Source: Flagellimonas zhangzhouensis (GTDB lineage: Bacteria > Bacteroidota > Bacteroidia > Flavobacteriales > Flavobacteriaceae). From it: 64,000 bases of DNA. The DNA is taken from contig NZ_FNKI01000001.1 of the NCBI RefSeq assembly GCF_900102925.1, positions 868,001-932,000 of the forward strand, read 5' to 3'. The position numbers and the translations under genes are program-made. Of this stretch, positions 17,101 through 25,104 are shown in pieces. Each line of letters begins with the position of its first letter. Position 1 is the first letter of the stretch. The notes beneath the pieces are model-generated. The model saw only the letters and a program-made list of their open reading frames with translations. It was not told the DNA's origin and ran no database searches.

Positions 17101-17312
17101 ATTTTGAAGGTTTCCCAGATTCTGAAATTAAAAGATTGTCAAAAGAGTTCAGTGATTCAAGACTCTCATTATTTGTAATGAAACGAATGGTAGTAAATTA
17201 TTTGTATTTATACCCGACAAATCACGTTCAAAAGAACAAAATATTAAGTTTTTTGAATATACCTGTTGACAAACAACTTAGGATAGATCAGATATCAAAA
17301 CAGAAGAAGTGA
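14169..17312 (+). CDS. Metallophosphoesterase-STAND NTPase fusion, candidate defence protein
   Basis: This 1047-residue protein begins with a calcineurin-like phosphoesterase carrying the full metal set: FSDIHF (D10, H12), TGDS (D48), PGNHD (N88, H89), FHHP (H206, H207) and GHEH (H235, H237). A STAND/NACHT-type NTPase follows, with Walker A SGAENIGKTS (K400) and Walker B IIIIDDFN (D467, D468). The remaining ~500 residues are helical and leucine/lysine rich, the usual place for a ligand sensor. STAND proteins with an N-terminal effector (Avs-like) are known anti-phage sensors, and phosphoesterase-STAND fusions have been proposed as conflict proteins. Defence is inferred from this architecture and from its place as last cargo gene before attR. 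No second gene is needed next to it. Confidence 0.8.
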   Translation: MKLQIIHFSDIHFRENNNSLINKLDKLIDSILNELENANETIILITGDSAFSGSKKEFVIANDFFGKIIDAVNEKAKCKVKVIIVPGNHDCSRLTEVDSVREILLEKFQNSPKSCDLQLVNTIGKNLDNYYEFESSFNQNTYSNNSSILLKTFEFDVLDKKVIFYCYNTSFQSVLKEIPGKMIFPINLIPTEIESDSADLRVSCFHHPLNWFEPDNRREFKALIERNSDVFFTGHEHVDGGYQIKDLISKNNIYHIEGDVLQDSVDDEKSGYNLVNFNLCEKSFQINSFKWEKNKYVKIPNEKISFERSRKTINNPFLIEDKFYFKLDENGANFSHPNREVVKLSDVFVYPNLELLKKVDDGEEQPVVITLSSAELFKKEIIEADLDIRIIISGAENIGKTSLLKRYFLDLHSRGLVPIFFDGIQIKSTSIDDFKKLLVKNFLQQYSSEEKEDIEQLDRSKLIIIIDDFNKVKVNLRYKARLLQNLIAYFPNIIIAGNELMSLEDIILDESSSVDLYSSFSLYELKEFGFHLKGKLINKWNTLGVEDSISEEERIKKLHNAEMTVNTVTGINFVPSYPFFILTILQSIELGNPTDLSASTFGHYYQFLIQKSFTSILSSQRQITEYENYLSEFSFYLLENSLREIDRYEFESFDSLYREKYTISESFETIVKNLVKGKIIEHLDGVYEYKYSYVHYYFVSNYLSNHIDESKIKTIISRLSERLYKSEFSNIILFLTHHSRDKFLLQKLLEKAQSIFKDLKPCKLQEDISKLNELGNSIPELVYKSRSIDEYREEENKLKDEYYIEVRNAELIEPAQNIYDELDDELNAISNLNTGFKTIEIVGQILKNNYGKIENSQIEKLLEETILLGLRSLNMFFGIIEENSEYVINQVNSIIEEIEIARGKKVDNPKKIEVSAKKIEVLSKTTLFGLCSQISYSFIKKISDSVGTEHLKAISEKVYAKHDYNSVKLLKLAIKLDHFEGFPDSEIKRLSKEFSDSRLSLFVMKRMVVNYLYLYPTNHVQKNKILSFLNIPVDKQLRIDQISKQKK

Positions 17313-17415
17313 TAATACATAATTTTTTATGGTAATATCAACATAAAAAAGGTACACTTTTCGGATTAGCTTTACACAAATTATTAGTAAATAAAATGTA
17401 TTTAGCATGTTATAT

Positions 17416-17444
17416 TCCTTGGTTCGAGCCCAAGAGGGGGAGCT
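17416..17444 (+). repeat. attR: second copy of the 29-bp tRNA-Asn repeat
   Basis: This is identical to 3079-17444's left boundary repeat at 3079-3107. It is only the 3' end of the tRNA (T arm and acceptor strand); the D arm and anticodon are absent, so it is not a tRNA gene. It is the displaced original 3' end and marks the right boundary. Confidence 0.93.
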
Positions 17445-17452
17445 ACCTTTAG

Positions 17453-17482
17453 AAAACGTCGATTTGATCGGCGTTTTTTTTT
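17453..17482 (+). terminator. Original tRNA-Asn terminator, displaced by the insertion
   Basis: AAAACGTCGAT (17453-17463) pairs with ATCGGCGTTTT (17467-17477) with one G-U pair, followed by T's. It starts 9 bp after attR, exactly where the tRNA's own terminator would be if the element were removed. Confidence 0.85.
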
Positions 17483-17630
17483 GCCCTAAAGTCAAACCTA
17501 AGGAGATGCTTCAAATTTCTTCAATCTTGTGAGGTTTGGTCGATCTTACAAACAATAAGATGGTTTTTTCTTTCGTTGAGGTAGGTAATTACACCAATTT
17601 ATTTAACTTTAGTTAACCTCAACTATAAAA

Positions 17631-19826
17631 ATGTCCATTACAACACATTATTCTTTACTGCAAAATTGCCCAGTTCCCATGGCATTGCTCGGTCAAGATT
17701 TCAGTTTTATTGATTTTTCTGAAGAGTGGTTGCGGCAATTCAATCTTAGTACAGCCATAAAAGGAAAATCCATTTTTGATTGTATGCCCGAATTGCCCGA
17801 GGAGCTAAGAATGGACATTACATATTGTCTGGAAGGTTTGGACCAAAGAACCGACGTGCAACGAATCCTTTCAAAAAATGGTGATGCAGTTTGGTACGAA
17901 TGGAAAATTAGCCCATCCAAAACGGAGGATGGAGATGTGAACGGTGTCATTTTGATACTGGAAGATGTAACCGAGAAAAAGTTTAAGGAGTCTTTCTATT
18001 TAAAGTCTCAAGAAGTAGCTAGAATTGGAGCATGGGAGGTGGATTTGATCAAAAACACCGTGTTTTGGTCCAAAATCACAAAAGAGATTCATGAGGTGCC
18101 GCAGGATTATGTGCCAGATATTGAAAAGGGCATTTCTTTTTATAAAGAAGGAAAAAGTAGGGAAACCATAACCCGACTGGTAAAGGACTGTATAGAAAAT
18201 GGCAAGCCTTGGGATACCGAACTACAAATAGTAACAGCCAATGGTAAGGATGTTTGGGTAAAAGCCATTGGAGAGCCAGAAATTTTGAATGGTAAATGCA
18301 TTCGTATCAATGGAACTTTTCAGGATATAGACAAACGCAAAAAAGCAGAACTTCAATATACCCAAGCAAGTGACCGCTTAGCTTTGGCTACAAAGACAGC
18401 TGGAATTGGCATTTGGGAATTCGATATTCCAAACAACGAGGTGTTGTGGGATGCCAATATGTACAAATTATATGGGATAGAAGAATCTGAATTTGCAGGT
18501 GTTATTGAAGCTTGGGAAGCTTGCCTTTTTGAGGAAGATTTAAAGGAGGTAAATCGAGCATATAAGGATGCCCTAAATGGGATAAAGGAATTTGAAACCA
18601 TTTATCGGATTAAGTGGCCGAATGGTGAAGTACGTTGGATCAAGTCGGAAGCCACGGTAATTAAAAATGAAGAAGGTATTCCCGTTAAAATGGTTGGGGT
18701 TAATGATGATATCACGGAATTAAAGAATACTCAGCTTGAATTGGTGCAAAGTGAAGAATCATTGCAAGGAGCCTTTGAAAATTCTTCCGTAGGTATGGCT
18801 TTGGTTGCAACAGATGGAAAGTTTATTCAGGTTAACCAAAGTTTATGTAAAAGTTTGGGGTATACCGAAGAGGAGTTGCTGAAACTCACTTTTCAAGATA
18901 TTACCCATCCAGATGATTTGGAGATCGACCTATCCATGCTGTATGAAGTCATCGATGGTAAACGAAGCACCTATCAAATTGAAAAAAGGTATTTTGGAAA
19001 AAACGGACAGTTGGTTCATGTGTTTCTTACCGTAACCTCGGTGCGAAAGATCAATGGGGAACTTTCTCATTTCATATCCCAAATCGTTGATATTTCATCC
19101 AGAATCAAGGCCGAAAACAAATTAAAAGGGCTGTTGCAAGTAACTACAAACCAGAACAACAGTCTTATCAATTTTGCACATATCGTATCGCATAACCTTC
19201 GTTCACATGCAGCCAATTTATCCATGATCACTGGTTTTTTGGTGGAAGATGAACTAAGTGAAGAGGAACAAGTGGCTACTTTGGGAATGTTGGAGCGCGC
19301 TTCTGGCGGACTTAACGAGACCATTACCCATTTGAATGAGGTGGTTCAAGTAAAGTTGAGTTCAGAAAAAAAGTTGAAGGTAGTGTCCCTTGGCAAGACC
19401 GTGAACAAAGTATTGAAAGATGTTGCGGCGCTTATCAATGAGAATCAAGTACAAGTAAGTGTAAATGTTTCGCCCGACCACATGGTTAATGGTGTAATCG
19501 CCTACATAGAAAGTATAATATTGAATTTAGTGACCAATGCCATTAAATACCGTGACACTGCGAAAATGGCAACTGTTTTTATAACATCTGTAGTAGAGGA
19601 TGAATTCGTAGTTATGAAAGTTTCCGATAATGGATTGGGAATAGATATGGATAAATATGGTGAAAAGTTATTTGGGATGTACAAAACGTTTCATCATAAC
19701 AAAGACGCCAGGGGTATAGGCCTTTTTATTACCAAAAATCAAATCGAAGCGATGGGAGGTAGTATTATGGTAGATAGTGAGGTTGGTAAGGGAACCACAT
19801 TTAAAGTCAAATTTGCAAAAGGATAA
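17631..19826 (+). CDS. Multi-PAS sensor histidine kinase
   Basis: This 731-residue cytoplasmic kinase has no membrane helix. Four PAS-type domains occupy about 5-110, 125-235, 250-365 and 375-490; typical PAS/PAC ends such as RWIKSEATVIKNEEG are visible. The dimerisation segment carries the phospho-acceptor in IVSHNLRSHAANL (near residue 520). The ATPase domain shows NAIKYR (N box), DNGLGID (G1) and GIGLFITKNQ (G2). It is 3 bp upstream of the response regulator at 19830, its probable partner. The signal is unknown. Before the island inserted, it lay directly behind tRNA-Asn. Confidence 0.92.
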   Translation: MSITTHYSLLQNCPVPMALLGQDFSFIDFSEEWLRQFNLSTAIKGKSIFDCMPELPEELRMDITYCLEGLDQRTDVQRILSKNGDAVWYEWKISPSKTEDGDVNGVILILEDVTEKKFKESFYLKSQEVARIGAWEVDLIKNTVFWSKITKEIHEVPQDYVPDIEKGISFYKEGKSRETITRLVKDCIENGKPWDTELQIVTANGKDVWVKAIGEPEILNGKCIRINGTFQDIDKRKKAELQYTQASDRLALATKTAGIGIWEFDIPNNEVLWDANMYKLYGIEESEFAGVIEAWEACLFEEDLKEVNRAYKDALNGIKEFETIYRIKWPNGEVRWIKSEATVIKNEEGIPVKMVGVNDDITELKNTQLELVQSEESLQGAFENSSVGMALVATDGKFIQVNQSLCKSLGYTEEELLKLTFQDITHPDDLEIDLSMLYEVIDGKRSTYQIEKRYFGKNGQLVHVFLTVTSVRKINGELSHFISQIVDISSRIKAENKLKGLLQVTTNQNNSLINFAHIVSHNLRSHAANLSMITGFLVEDELSEEEQVATLGMLERASGGLNETITHLNEVVQVKLSSEKKLKVVSLGKTVNKVLKDVAALINENQVQVSVNVSPDHMVNGVIAYIESIILNLVTNAIKYRDTAKMATVFITSVVEDEFVVMKVSDNGLGIDMDKYGEKLFGMYKTFHHNKDARGIGLFITKNQIEAMGGSIMVDSEVGKGTTFKVKFAKG

Positions 19827-19829
19827 ATA

Positions 19830-20237
19830 ATGAATCCAGTACAAAAAACTTTTATCGTTGATGATGATCCAATTCATCAGTTTGGAATGAAGCGCATGAT
19901 GAGTCGTCTTGCATTTTCCAAAGAAATTTTGGTGTTTCGCGATGGTCAAGAGGCTATAGATGCCGTCTTGGATCTTTTGAATGCAGGTGAGCAGTTACCC
20001 TCTATGATCTTTCTGGATTTGAATATGCCTATAAAAGATGGTTGGGGCTTTTTGGACGATTTTGTAAAAATACCCCATCACAATCGCGAAAAAGTGATCA
20101 TATATGTGGTAAGCTCTTCCATTAATCCTTCAGATATGGAAAAAGCAAAACAGTATGAGGTTGTTGGAAACTACATTATAAAGCCTATCAACGAGGAAGT
20201 CCTTAAAGAAATCCTCGCTGAAAACTTTTGTCAATAG
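19830..20237 (+). CDS. Single-domain response regulator
   Basis: This 135-residue receiver domain has an acidic pocket VDDDPIHQFG, phospho-acceptor in IFLDLNMPIKDG and the conserved lysine in YIIKPINEE. There is no output domain. It starts 3 bp after the PAS kinase stop, so it is very likely its phosphotransfer partner. The closely related stand-alone receiver at 60231 may be a paralogue. Confidence 0.92.
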   Translation: MNPVQKTFIVDDDPIHQFGMKRMMSRLAFSKEILVFRDGQEAIDAVLDLLNAGEQLPSMIFLDLNMPIKDGWGFLDDFVKIPHHNREKVIIYVVSSSINPSDMEKAKQYEVVGNYIIKPINEEVLKEILAENFCQ

Positions 20238-20262
20238 TAATTTCCCTTTTAAAGATTGTTTT

Positions 20263-20829
20263 TTAGACCAGCAGTAACACAATGGTCAACAAAAATCCAG
20301 CAGCTGCAAAATACAGTCCCTTTTTATATATGGGAGCACTTGGTCGGAACATAAAGAAGGCCGAAACCGAAAAGAACAATAAGGCAATTCCAAAAAAGAT
20401 GCCTAACCAAAATAACGGATTCCCAGTGTGCATCTTGTGCAATTTGTTCATGCTTTCCAACACTAATGGCAATCTTTTTTCGGTGTAAGAAGCTTCACCC
20501 GTTTTTACATTGTAGGTACCTCCAGCAAAATACATAAGGTCGCCTTCAGTTTTCTCAACGGCAAACCCTCTTTTTCTCAAGGCTGCACCCAATGCTTCTT
20601 CATTTAGGTTGGTTTCAAGGGTGGTGTTTACCTCATATTCGCTTTTTAAGAAATCTGTAGTTCTAAAAGTCAATACAATACCACTAATGGCATAAACAGC
20701 CATAATTCCTGCCAAAAAGAATCCCAAATAACGGTGGAATTCCCTAAATGTGTTTTCCGATTTTCTTCCCATGCGTAAAAGTCTAAAAATAAATGAAGAA
20801 GGGTTTATAGGATGAAAACCCTTCTTCAA
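20263..20829 (-). CDS. PepSY-associated transmembrane protein
   Basis: This 188-residue protein has a first membrane helix in FREFHRYLGFFLAGIMAVYA, typical of PepSY_TM proteins. A small periplasmic alpha/beta domain follows at about 60-135 (LRKRGFAVEKTEGDLMYFAGG) and two C-terminal helices complete it. Such proteins are often linked to iron/haem or reductase functions, but nothing here fixes a substrate. An internal ATG at 20772 starts just before the conserved FREFHRYLG segment and is an alternative start. It lies in the same direction as the yceI gene upstream, 22 bp apart, so an operon is likely. Confidence 0.82.
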   Translation of the reverse strand: MKKGFHPINPSSFIFRLLRMGRKSENTFREFHRYLGFFLAGIMAVYAISGIVLTFRTTDFLKSEYEVNTTLETNLNEEALGAALRKRGFAVEKTEGDLMYFAGGTYNVKTGEASYTEKRLPLVLESMNKLHKMHTGNPLFWLGIFFGIALLFFSVSAFFMFRPSAPIYKKGLYFAAAGFLLTIVLLLV

Positions 20830-20851
20830 GTAAAAAATTAATATTAAGGTT

Positions 20852-21412
20852 TTATTGTTGTGCCATTTCTAAATTAATGGTCAATTCTACCTCATCACCT
20901 AAGGTAGGCGTGTCACCACCTACACCAAAGGCCAAACGATCAACAGTACCGGTCAGTTTTAAACCAGCCTTTAGTTTTTGGCTGCGCTGATCGGTAATGA
21001 TTCCATTTACTTTACCATCCAACGTCACTGATTTTGTTACGCCGTGCATGGTAAGGTCACCTGTTAGTTTAAAGGTTTTATCGCCAGTTTTTTCGTATCC
21101 TGTTGTTTTAAAAGTGATGGATGGGAACTTTTCAGCATCAAAAAAGTCTCCACTTCTTAAGTGGTCATCTCTTCTACCGTTATCGGTATCAATACTAGTT
21201 GTTTTGATATCAACGGTGAAATCTGCATTTTCAAATGCGTCGTTTGCGGTAGCTGTGATATCAAATTCTCCAAAACTTCCTTCAACTTCGGAAATCATAA
21301 GGTGGGTTATGGAAAATCCAACCTTGGAGTGTGCTCCATCCGATTTCCATGTAGATTGTGCACTTACCATTAAAGTAGTTAGAAAGGCAAAGGCAAAAAT
21401 TGTTTTTTTCAT
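20852..21412 (-). CDS. YceI-family periplasmic lipocalin-like protein
   Basis: This 186-residue protein has a signal peptide (KKTIFAFAFLTTLMVSAQS) followed by the YceI beta-barrel. Hallmarks are the start WKSDGAHSKVGFSITHLMISEVEGSF, then DDHLRSGDFFDAEKFPSITF, then LTMHGVTKSV. YceI proteins bind isoprenoid or fatty-acid-like ligands in the periplasm. It is upstream of, and probably co-transcribed with, the PepSY protein. Confidence 0.93.
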   Translation of the reverse strand: MKKTIFAFAFLTTLMVSAQSTWKSDGAHSKVGFSITHLMISEVEGSFGEFDITATANDAFENADFTVDIKTTSIDTDNGRRDDHLRSGDFFDAEKFPSITFKTTGYEKTGDKTFKLTGDLTMHGVTKSVTLDGKVNGIITDQRSQKLKAGLKLTGTVDRLAFGVGGDTPTLGDEVELTINLEMAQQ

Positions 21413-21442
21413 GATCGCGTGATTTTAGTAATTGTGTGTTTG

Positions 21443-21478
21443 TAAAGTTAATCCATAAGTGTTAAAGCTCAACACTTA
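21443..21478 (-). promoter_or_regulatory. yceI promoter with palindromic operator candidate
   Basis: On the minus strand TAACTTTA (21450-21443) is a 7/8 match to TAnnTTTG. Just upstream, TAAGTGTT (21456-21463) and AACACTTA (21471-21478) form perfect 8-bp arms around 7 bp. A site overlapping the -33 region suggests regulator binding; the regulator is unknown. Confidence 0.45.
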
Positions 21479-21684
21479 AGCTTAATTGCTGCATAAAATT
21501 CACTATTTCTGTTAAAACAGACGATTATTTTCTGTGAACGACGGGGCTTAACCTCCAATCAACCAATTGGTTGTAAAATATGTGGTCATCTGTCGTTTAG
21601 GGTATTATTTTGGTTGTTTGTATAACTGGTTTTTTAAGGCCAAGGTAATATGCCTAGTTTTACCTTCCCATAAATAAACACGCC

Positions 21685-22674
21685 TTGATTTCTAGAAGAG
21701 AATTAATATTTCAAATTGTATTGCACGTTTTGGTGTTGTTGTTTTTCTCATTCGATCGAATGGAGGAGAGCATTAACTTTACCAAAGCTATATTTCCGCT
21801 TCTTTACAGTGTGGCGACACTTGGAATCAGCTATTATTTGATGCCCAAGTTCTTATATCAAAAAAAATATTGGAAGTTTTTTATCGGCTCGGCGCTCATT
21901 GTAATTTTGGTAATTATTATAGAGGAGGTATTGTTAGAGCCCTTGATGTTTGCTGGCACGAAAAGGGGAGATGATTTTCCAGGGCTTTACGTTGCCCTTT
22001 TGAGCACTTTACCTATTATGTTTATTCTATCAGGATCAAAATTTGGTTGGGACGCCCTACAAAAGCAAGAACAAATCAATCAATTACAGTCCACGATCCA
22101 AGAAAGTGAACTTCAGTTTTTAAGAAACCAAATCAACCCCCATTTTTTGTTCAACAATTTGAACAATTTATATTCCTACGCCCTACAGGATTCACCTAAA
22201 ACACCTGAGATAATTTTGGAGATGAGCGGTGTGTTGCGATATATGCTTTATGAATCCAAGGAGCAATTTGTTCCTCTTAAAAAGGAATTGGAGCAATTGG
22301 GCAACTTTATACGTTTGTACAAATTGCAGATTGAGGAGCGTGGTAAGGTAGAATTCAATGTTGAAAAGGTGGATGGGGAATATCGAATAGCACCTCTAAT
22401 TCTGATTGTGTTCATTGAAAATGCATTTAAGCACAGTCAGTCTGGACAATCTTCAGATATAGAAATTGATGTATCCATTAAGGTTGTGGATGGTATTTTG
22501 GAATTTAATTGCCGCAACAATTTTGAGCCTACAGAAAGTTTAGATACCATAGCAAAAGGAATAGGCTTGGCCAACGTGAAGAAAAGGTTGGAACTACTTT
22601 ATCCTAAAAAGCACGAATTGATCATAAAAGATGAGAATAAGAGCTACAATGTGTATCTTAAACTAGAACTATAA
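21685..22674 (+). CDS. LytS/YehU-type sensor histidine kinase
   Basis: This 329-residue sensor has four predicted membrane helices in the first ~120 residues, a short coiled coil and the His_kinase motif LRNQINPHFLFNNLNNL with the phospho-acceptor His. A degenerate ATPase domain follows (FIENAFKH, KGIGLANVKKRLELLYP). The only start that fits is TTG at 21685: in-frame stop TAG is at 21655-21657 and no ATG precedes the first helix. TAGTTTTA (21655-21662) is a possible -7 box. It forms a pair with the LytTR regulator 12 bp downstream. Confidence 0.92.
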   Translation: MISRRELIFQIVLHVLVLLFFSFDRMEESINFTKAIFPLLYSVATLGISYYLMPKFLYQKKYWKFFIGSALIVILVIIIEEVLLEPLMFAGTKRGDDFPGLYVALLSTLPIMFILSGSKFGWDALQKQEQINQLQSTIQESELQFLRNQINPHFLFNNLNNLYSYALQDSPKTPEIILEMSGVLRYMLYESKEQFVPLKKELEQLGNFIRLYKLQIEERGKVEFNVEKVDGEYRIAPLILIVFIENAFKHSQSGQSSDIEIDVSIKVVDGILEFNCRNNFEPTESLDTIAKGIGLANVKKRLELLYPKKHELIIKDENKSYNVYLKLEL

Positions 22675-22686
22675 AATTGGGGGATC

Positions 22687-23376
22687 ATGAGATGCATTAT
22701 TGTTGAGGACCAGCCGCCAGCCCAGCGAATTTTAAAAAAGTTCATTGATGATGTTCCAACTTTGGAATTGGTCGGTGCATTTTCAAATGGTGTGGATGCC
22801 ATGGATTTTTTGAATTCGGAATCGGTGAATTTAATGTTCTTGGATATTCATTTGCCCAAGATCAACGGTCTTGATTTTTTGAAAAGTATTCCCAATCCGC
22901 CCCAAGTTATACTAACTACAGCTTTTTCCGAATATGCCCTCGAGGGATATGATTTGAATGTAGTGGATTATTTATTAAAGCCGTTTTCGTTTCAGCGTTT
23001 TTTGCAAGCAGTAGGAAAAGTGAACGTAAAACAGGAAGCTGCCCAGAGTACGGTTACTAATGCTCCATTGACAGAAATTTATGTGAAATCCAGTCATGAG
23101 CATATCAAAGTGCTGATCAAGGATATCTATACCATTTCATCAGACTCGGATTACACTGAAATTTACCTAAAAGAGAAGAAGATACTTTCCAACGAATCAC
23201 TTCGCCATTGGTTGGAGGTTCTGGGATCTAATCATTTTTTGCAAGTGCATAAATCCCATATCATCAACACCAAGAAGATAGACCGAATTTCTGGTAATAT
23301 GGTGATGTTGACCGATGGCTCTAAAATCCCAATGGGAAGGGCCTACAAAGAAGACTTTCTTAAAAGTATTTTATAG
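22687..23376 (+). CDS. LytTR-family response regulator
   Basis: This 229-residue protein has a receiver domain (IIVEDQPPAQRILKKF, phospho-acceptor in LMFLDIHLPKINGLDF, lysine in DYLLKPFSFQRF). It is followed by a LytTR DNA-binding domain from about 125 (EIYVKSSHEHIKVLIKDI, then LEVLGSNHFLQVHKSHIIN). It acts with the LytS-like kinase directly upstream. Targets are not visible. The stop lies close to the convergent SSS symporter gene. Confidence 0.93.
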   Translation: MRCIIVEDQPPAQRILKKFIDDVPTLELVGAFSNGVDAMDFLNSESVNLMFLDIHLPKINGLDFLKSIPNPPQVILTTAFSEYALEGYDLNVVDYLLKPFSFQRFLQAVGKVNVKQEAAQSTVTNAPLTEIYVKSSHEHIKVLIKDIYTISSDSDYTEIYLKEKKILSNESLRHWLEVLGSNHFLQVHKSHIINTKKIDRISGNMVMLTDGSKIPMGRAYKEDFLKSIL

Positions 23377-23392
23377 ACCCTATTAATTTTAT

Positions 23393-25042
23393 CTATTTAG
23401 CAAAGTAGATGTAGATGGCGATCACAATCACACAGATTGCTGCTCCCGCTAGTTTTACGTGCTTCCAAGGTTCAATGGACACCTGTTCGGTATACTCCAA
23501 TTGAAAGGCCTCTGCTCTAGGTTTAAATTTCCCGATGATCAACATGATGATGATATTGGCCACGAACAAAATGGCCATTACGTGCAAGTAATGTGGATAA
23601 GCACCAGCTTCTACCATGTGTAATTCTGCAGGGTCGGTAATTCCATTTGCTTTTGCTTCTGCCAATGCGTTGGCCACCATTTTTGGGCCAACAATAAACT
23701 GACTGATGATGTAAAGGATGGATCCAGACAAGATTCCAATTTTAGCAGCAATCGCAGGAACTCTTTTGGTCAAATAGCCCACCACAATAATGGTGAAAAT
23801 TGGAATACTGTAAATACCATTGATTTCTTGTAGATAGTTGAACAAACTTCCTGCATTTGCAATTAAAGGAGCGATAAGCATGGCAGCAAGTGCCAAACAA
23901 ATACCAAATATTTTCCCGTATTTCACAACGGTCATTTCTGGAGCATCTTTGTTGATGTGCTGTTTATAGATATCAATTCCGAATAAAGTCACAGAACTGT
24001 TCAACACGCTATTGAAGGAACTCAAAATAGCACCAAAAAGTACAGCGGCGAAAAAGCCCATTAAGGGTTTGGGTAAAACTGCTCTAACCAATTCAGGATA
24101 CGCAAGGTCGCTACTGGCCAATCCACCTTCAAAATAGTAATAGGCGATCATTCCTGGTAAAACCAAGATGATGGGGCCTAAAATCTTTAAAAAGGCTGCT
24201 AAAAGCAATCCTTTTTGTCCTTCGGCCAAGTTTTTGGCTCCCAATCCCCTTTGGATGATTTGCTGGTTGGTACCCCAATAAAAAAGCTGAACCAACATCA
24301 TACCAGTAAAAATGGTCGCAAAAGGCACTTCTTGTCCTGGGTTACCTGTGGAATCAAAACGTTCTGGATTGGCATTCATCAAAGTTTCCAAACCTCCCAA
24401 AACACTTCCATCACCAATGGCCATCAAACCAAAAACAGGAATAAGAATACCACCAATGATCAATCCAATGGCATTGATACTATCTGAAACAGCTACGGCT
24501 TTCAACCCACCAAATACCGCATATATAGAACCAATAATTCCAATACCCCAGATGCAAATCACCAAAGCCGTTGAATCCGAAACGCCCAAAACTTGGGGAA
24601 TATCAAACATGCCACTGATGGCCACAGAACCAGAATATAAAATTACGGGCAAAAGCACAACTACGTAGCCTGTTAAGAACAGTCCTGAGGTTATGGTTTT
24701 GGTGGTGGTGTCGAATCGTTTTGCCAAAAATTGGGGAACTGTGGTCAGTCCACCTTTTAAATAACGGGGCAATAAGAACAATGCCGTGACCACAATGGCC
24801 AATGCTGCTAAGGTTTCCCAAGCCATTACCGACAATCCATCTTTATAGGCACTACCATTAAGGCCCACAATTTGTTCGGTGGAGAGGTTAGTCAAAAGCA
24901 GCGAACCTGCAATTACACCTGCCGTTAAACTTCTTCCTCCAAGAAAGTAGCCGTCAGAAGATGTTTCATCGGTTTTTCTAACGGACCACCACGAAATGAA
25001 TCCTACCAAAAGGGTAAAGCCCAAAAATGATATTAGTGCCAT
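23393..25042 (-). CDS. SSS-family sodium/solute symporter, probable xylose transporter
   Basis: This 549-residue inner-membrane symporter of the solute:sodium symporter family has about 14 hydrophobic segments and the family region SLLLTNLSTEQIVGLNG. GTNQQIIQRGLGAKN and FSFNS-like SSFNSVLNSS segments also fit SGLT-type members. It is the last gene of the minus-strand xylose cluster, 62 bp after xylA. Xylose as substrate is inferred from that context alone. Confidence 0.88.
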   Translation of the reverse strand: MALISFLGFTLLVGFISWWSVRKTDETSSDGYFLGGRSLTAGVIAGSLLLTNLSTEQIVGLNGSAYKDGLSVMAWETLAALAIVVTALFLLPRYLKGGLTTVPQFLAKRFDTTTKTITSGLFLTGYVVVLLPVILYSGSVAISGMFDIPQVLGVSDSTALVICIWGIGIIGSIYAVFGGLKAVAVSDSINAIGLIIGGILIPVFGLMAIGDGSVLGGLETLMNANPERFDSTGNPGQEVPFATIFTGMMLVQLFYWGTNQQIIQRGLGAKNLAEGQKGLLLAAFLKILGPIILVLPGMIAYYYFEGGLASSDLAYPELVRAVLPKPLMGFFAAVLFGAILSSFNSVLNSSVTLFGIDIYKQHINKDAPEMTVVKYGKIFGICLALAAMLIAPLIANAGSLFNYLQEINGIYSIPIFTIIVVGYLTKRVPAIAAKIGILSGSILYIISQFIVGPKMVANALAEAKANGITDPAELHMVEAGAYPHYLHVMAILFVANIIIMLIIGKFKPRAEAFQLEYTEQVSIEPWKHVKLAGAAICVIVIAIYIYFAK

Positions 25043-25104
25043 AAAATAAAATTTGTATGTTTTGACCTTGGGTTAAAAGTCAATAAGATTAGTTTGATTG
25101 TTAA

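Larger units (their letters stand above)
3079..17444 (+). mobile_element. 14.3-kb integrated element (genomic island) in tRNA-Asn
   Basis: The element is bounded by the 29-bp att repeats at 3079 and 17416. It carries its integrase next to attL, is visibly AT-richer than the flanks, and holds recombination, replication and accessory genes. I see no relaxase, coupling protein, type IV secretion gene, capsid, terminase or transposase, so it is neither a self-transmissible ICE nor a normal prophage. It may be mobilised in trans or be a phage-plasmid relic or satellite. The ancestral order tRNA-Asn, terminator, PAS kinase can be read by removing it. Confidence 0.9.

Noticed and set aside
17416..17444. 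A second tRNA-Asn gene
   Set aside because: Only the T arm and 3' acceptor strand are present; the anticodon and D arm are missing. It is the attR copy of the attachment repeat.
3079..17444. Prophage
   Set aside because: No capsid, portal, terminase, tail or lysis gene is present; only recombination-type genes resemble phage.
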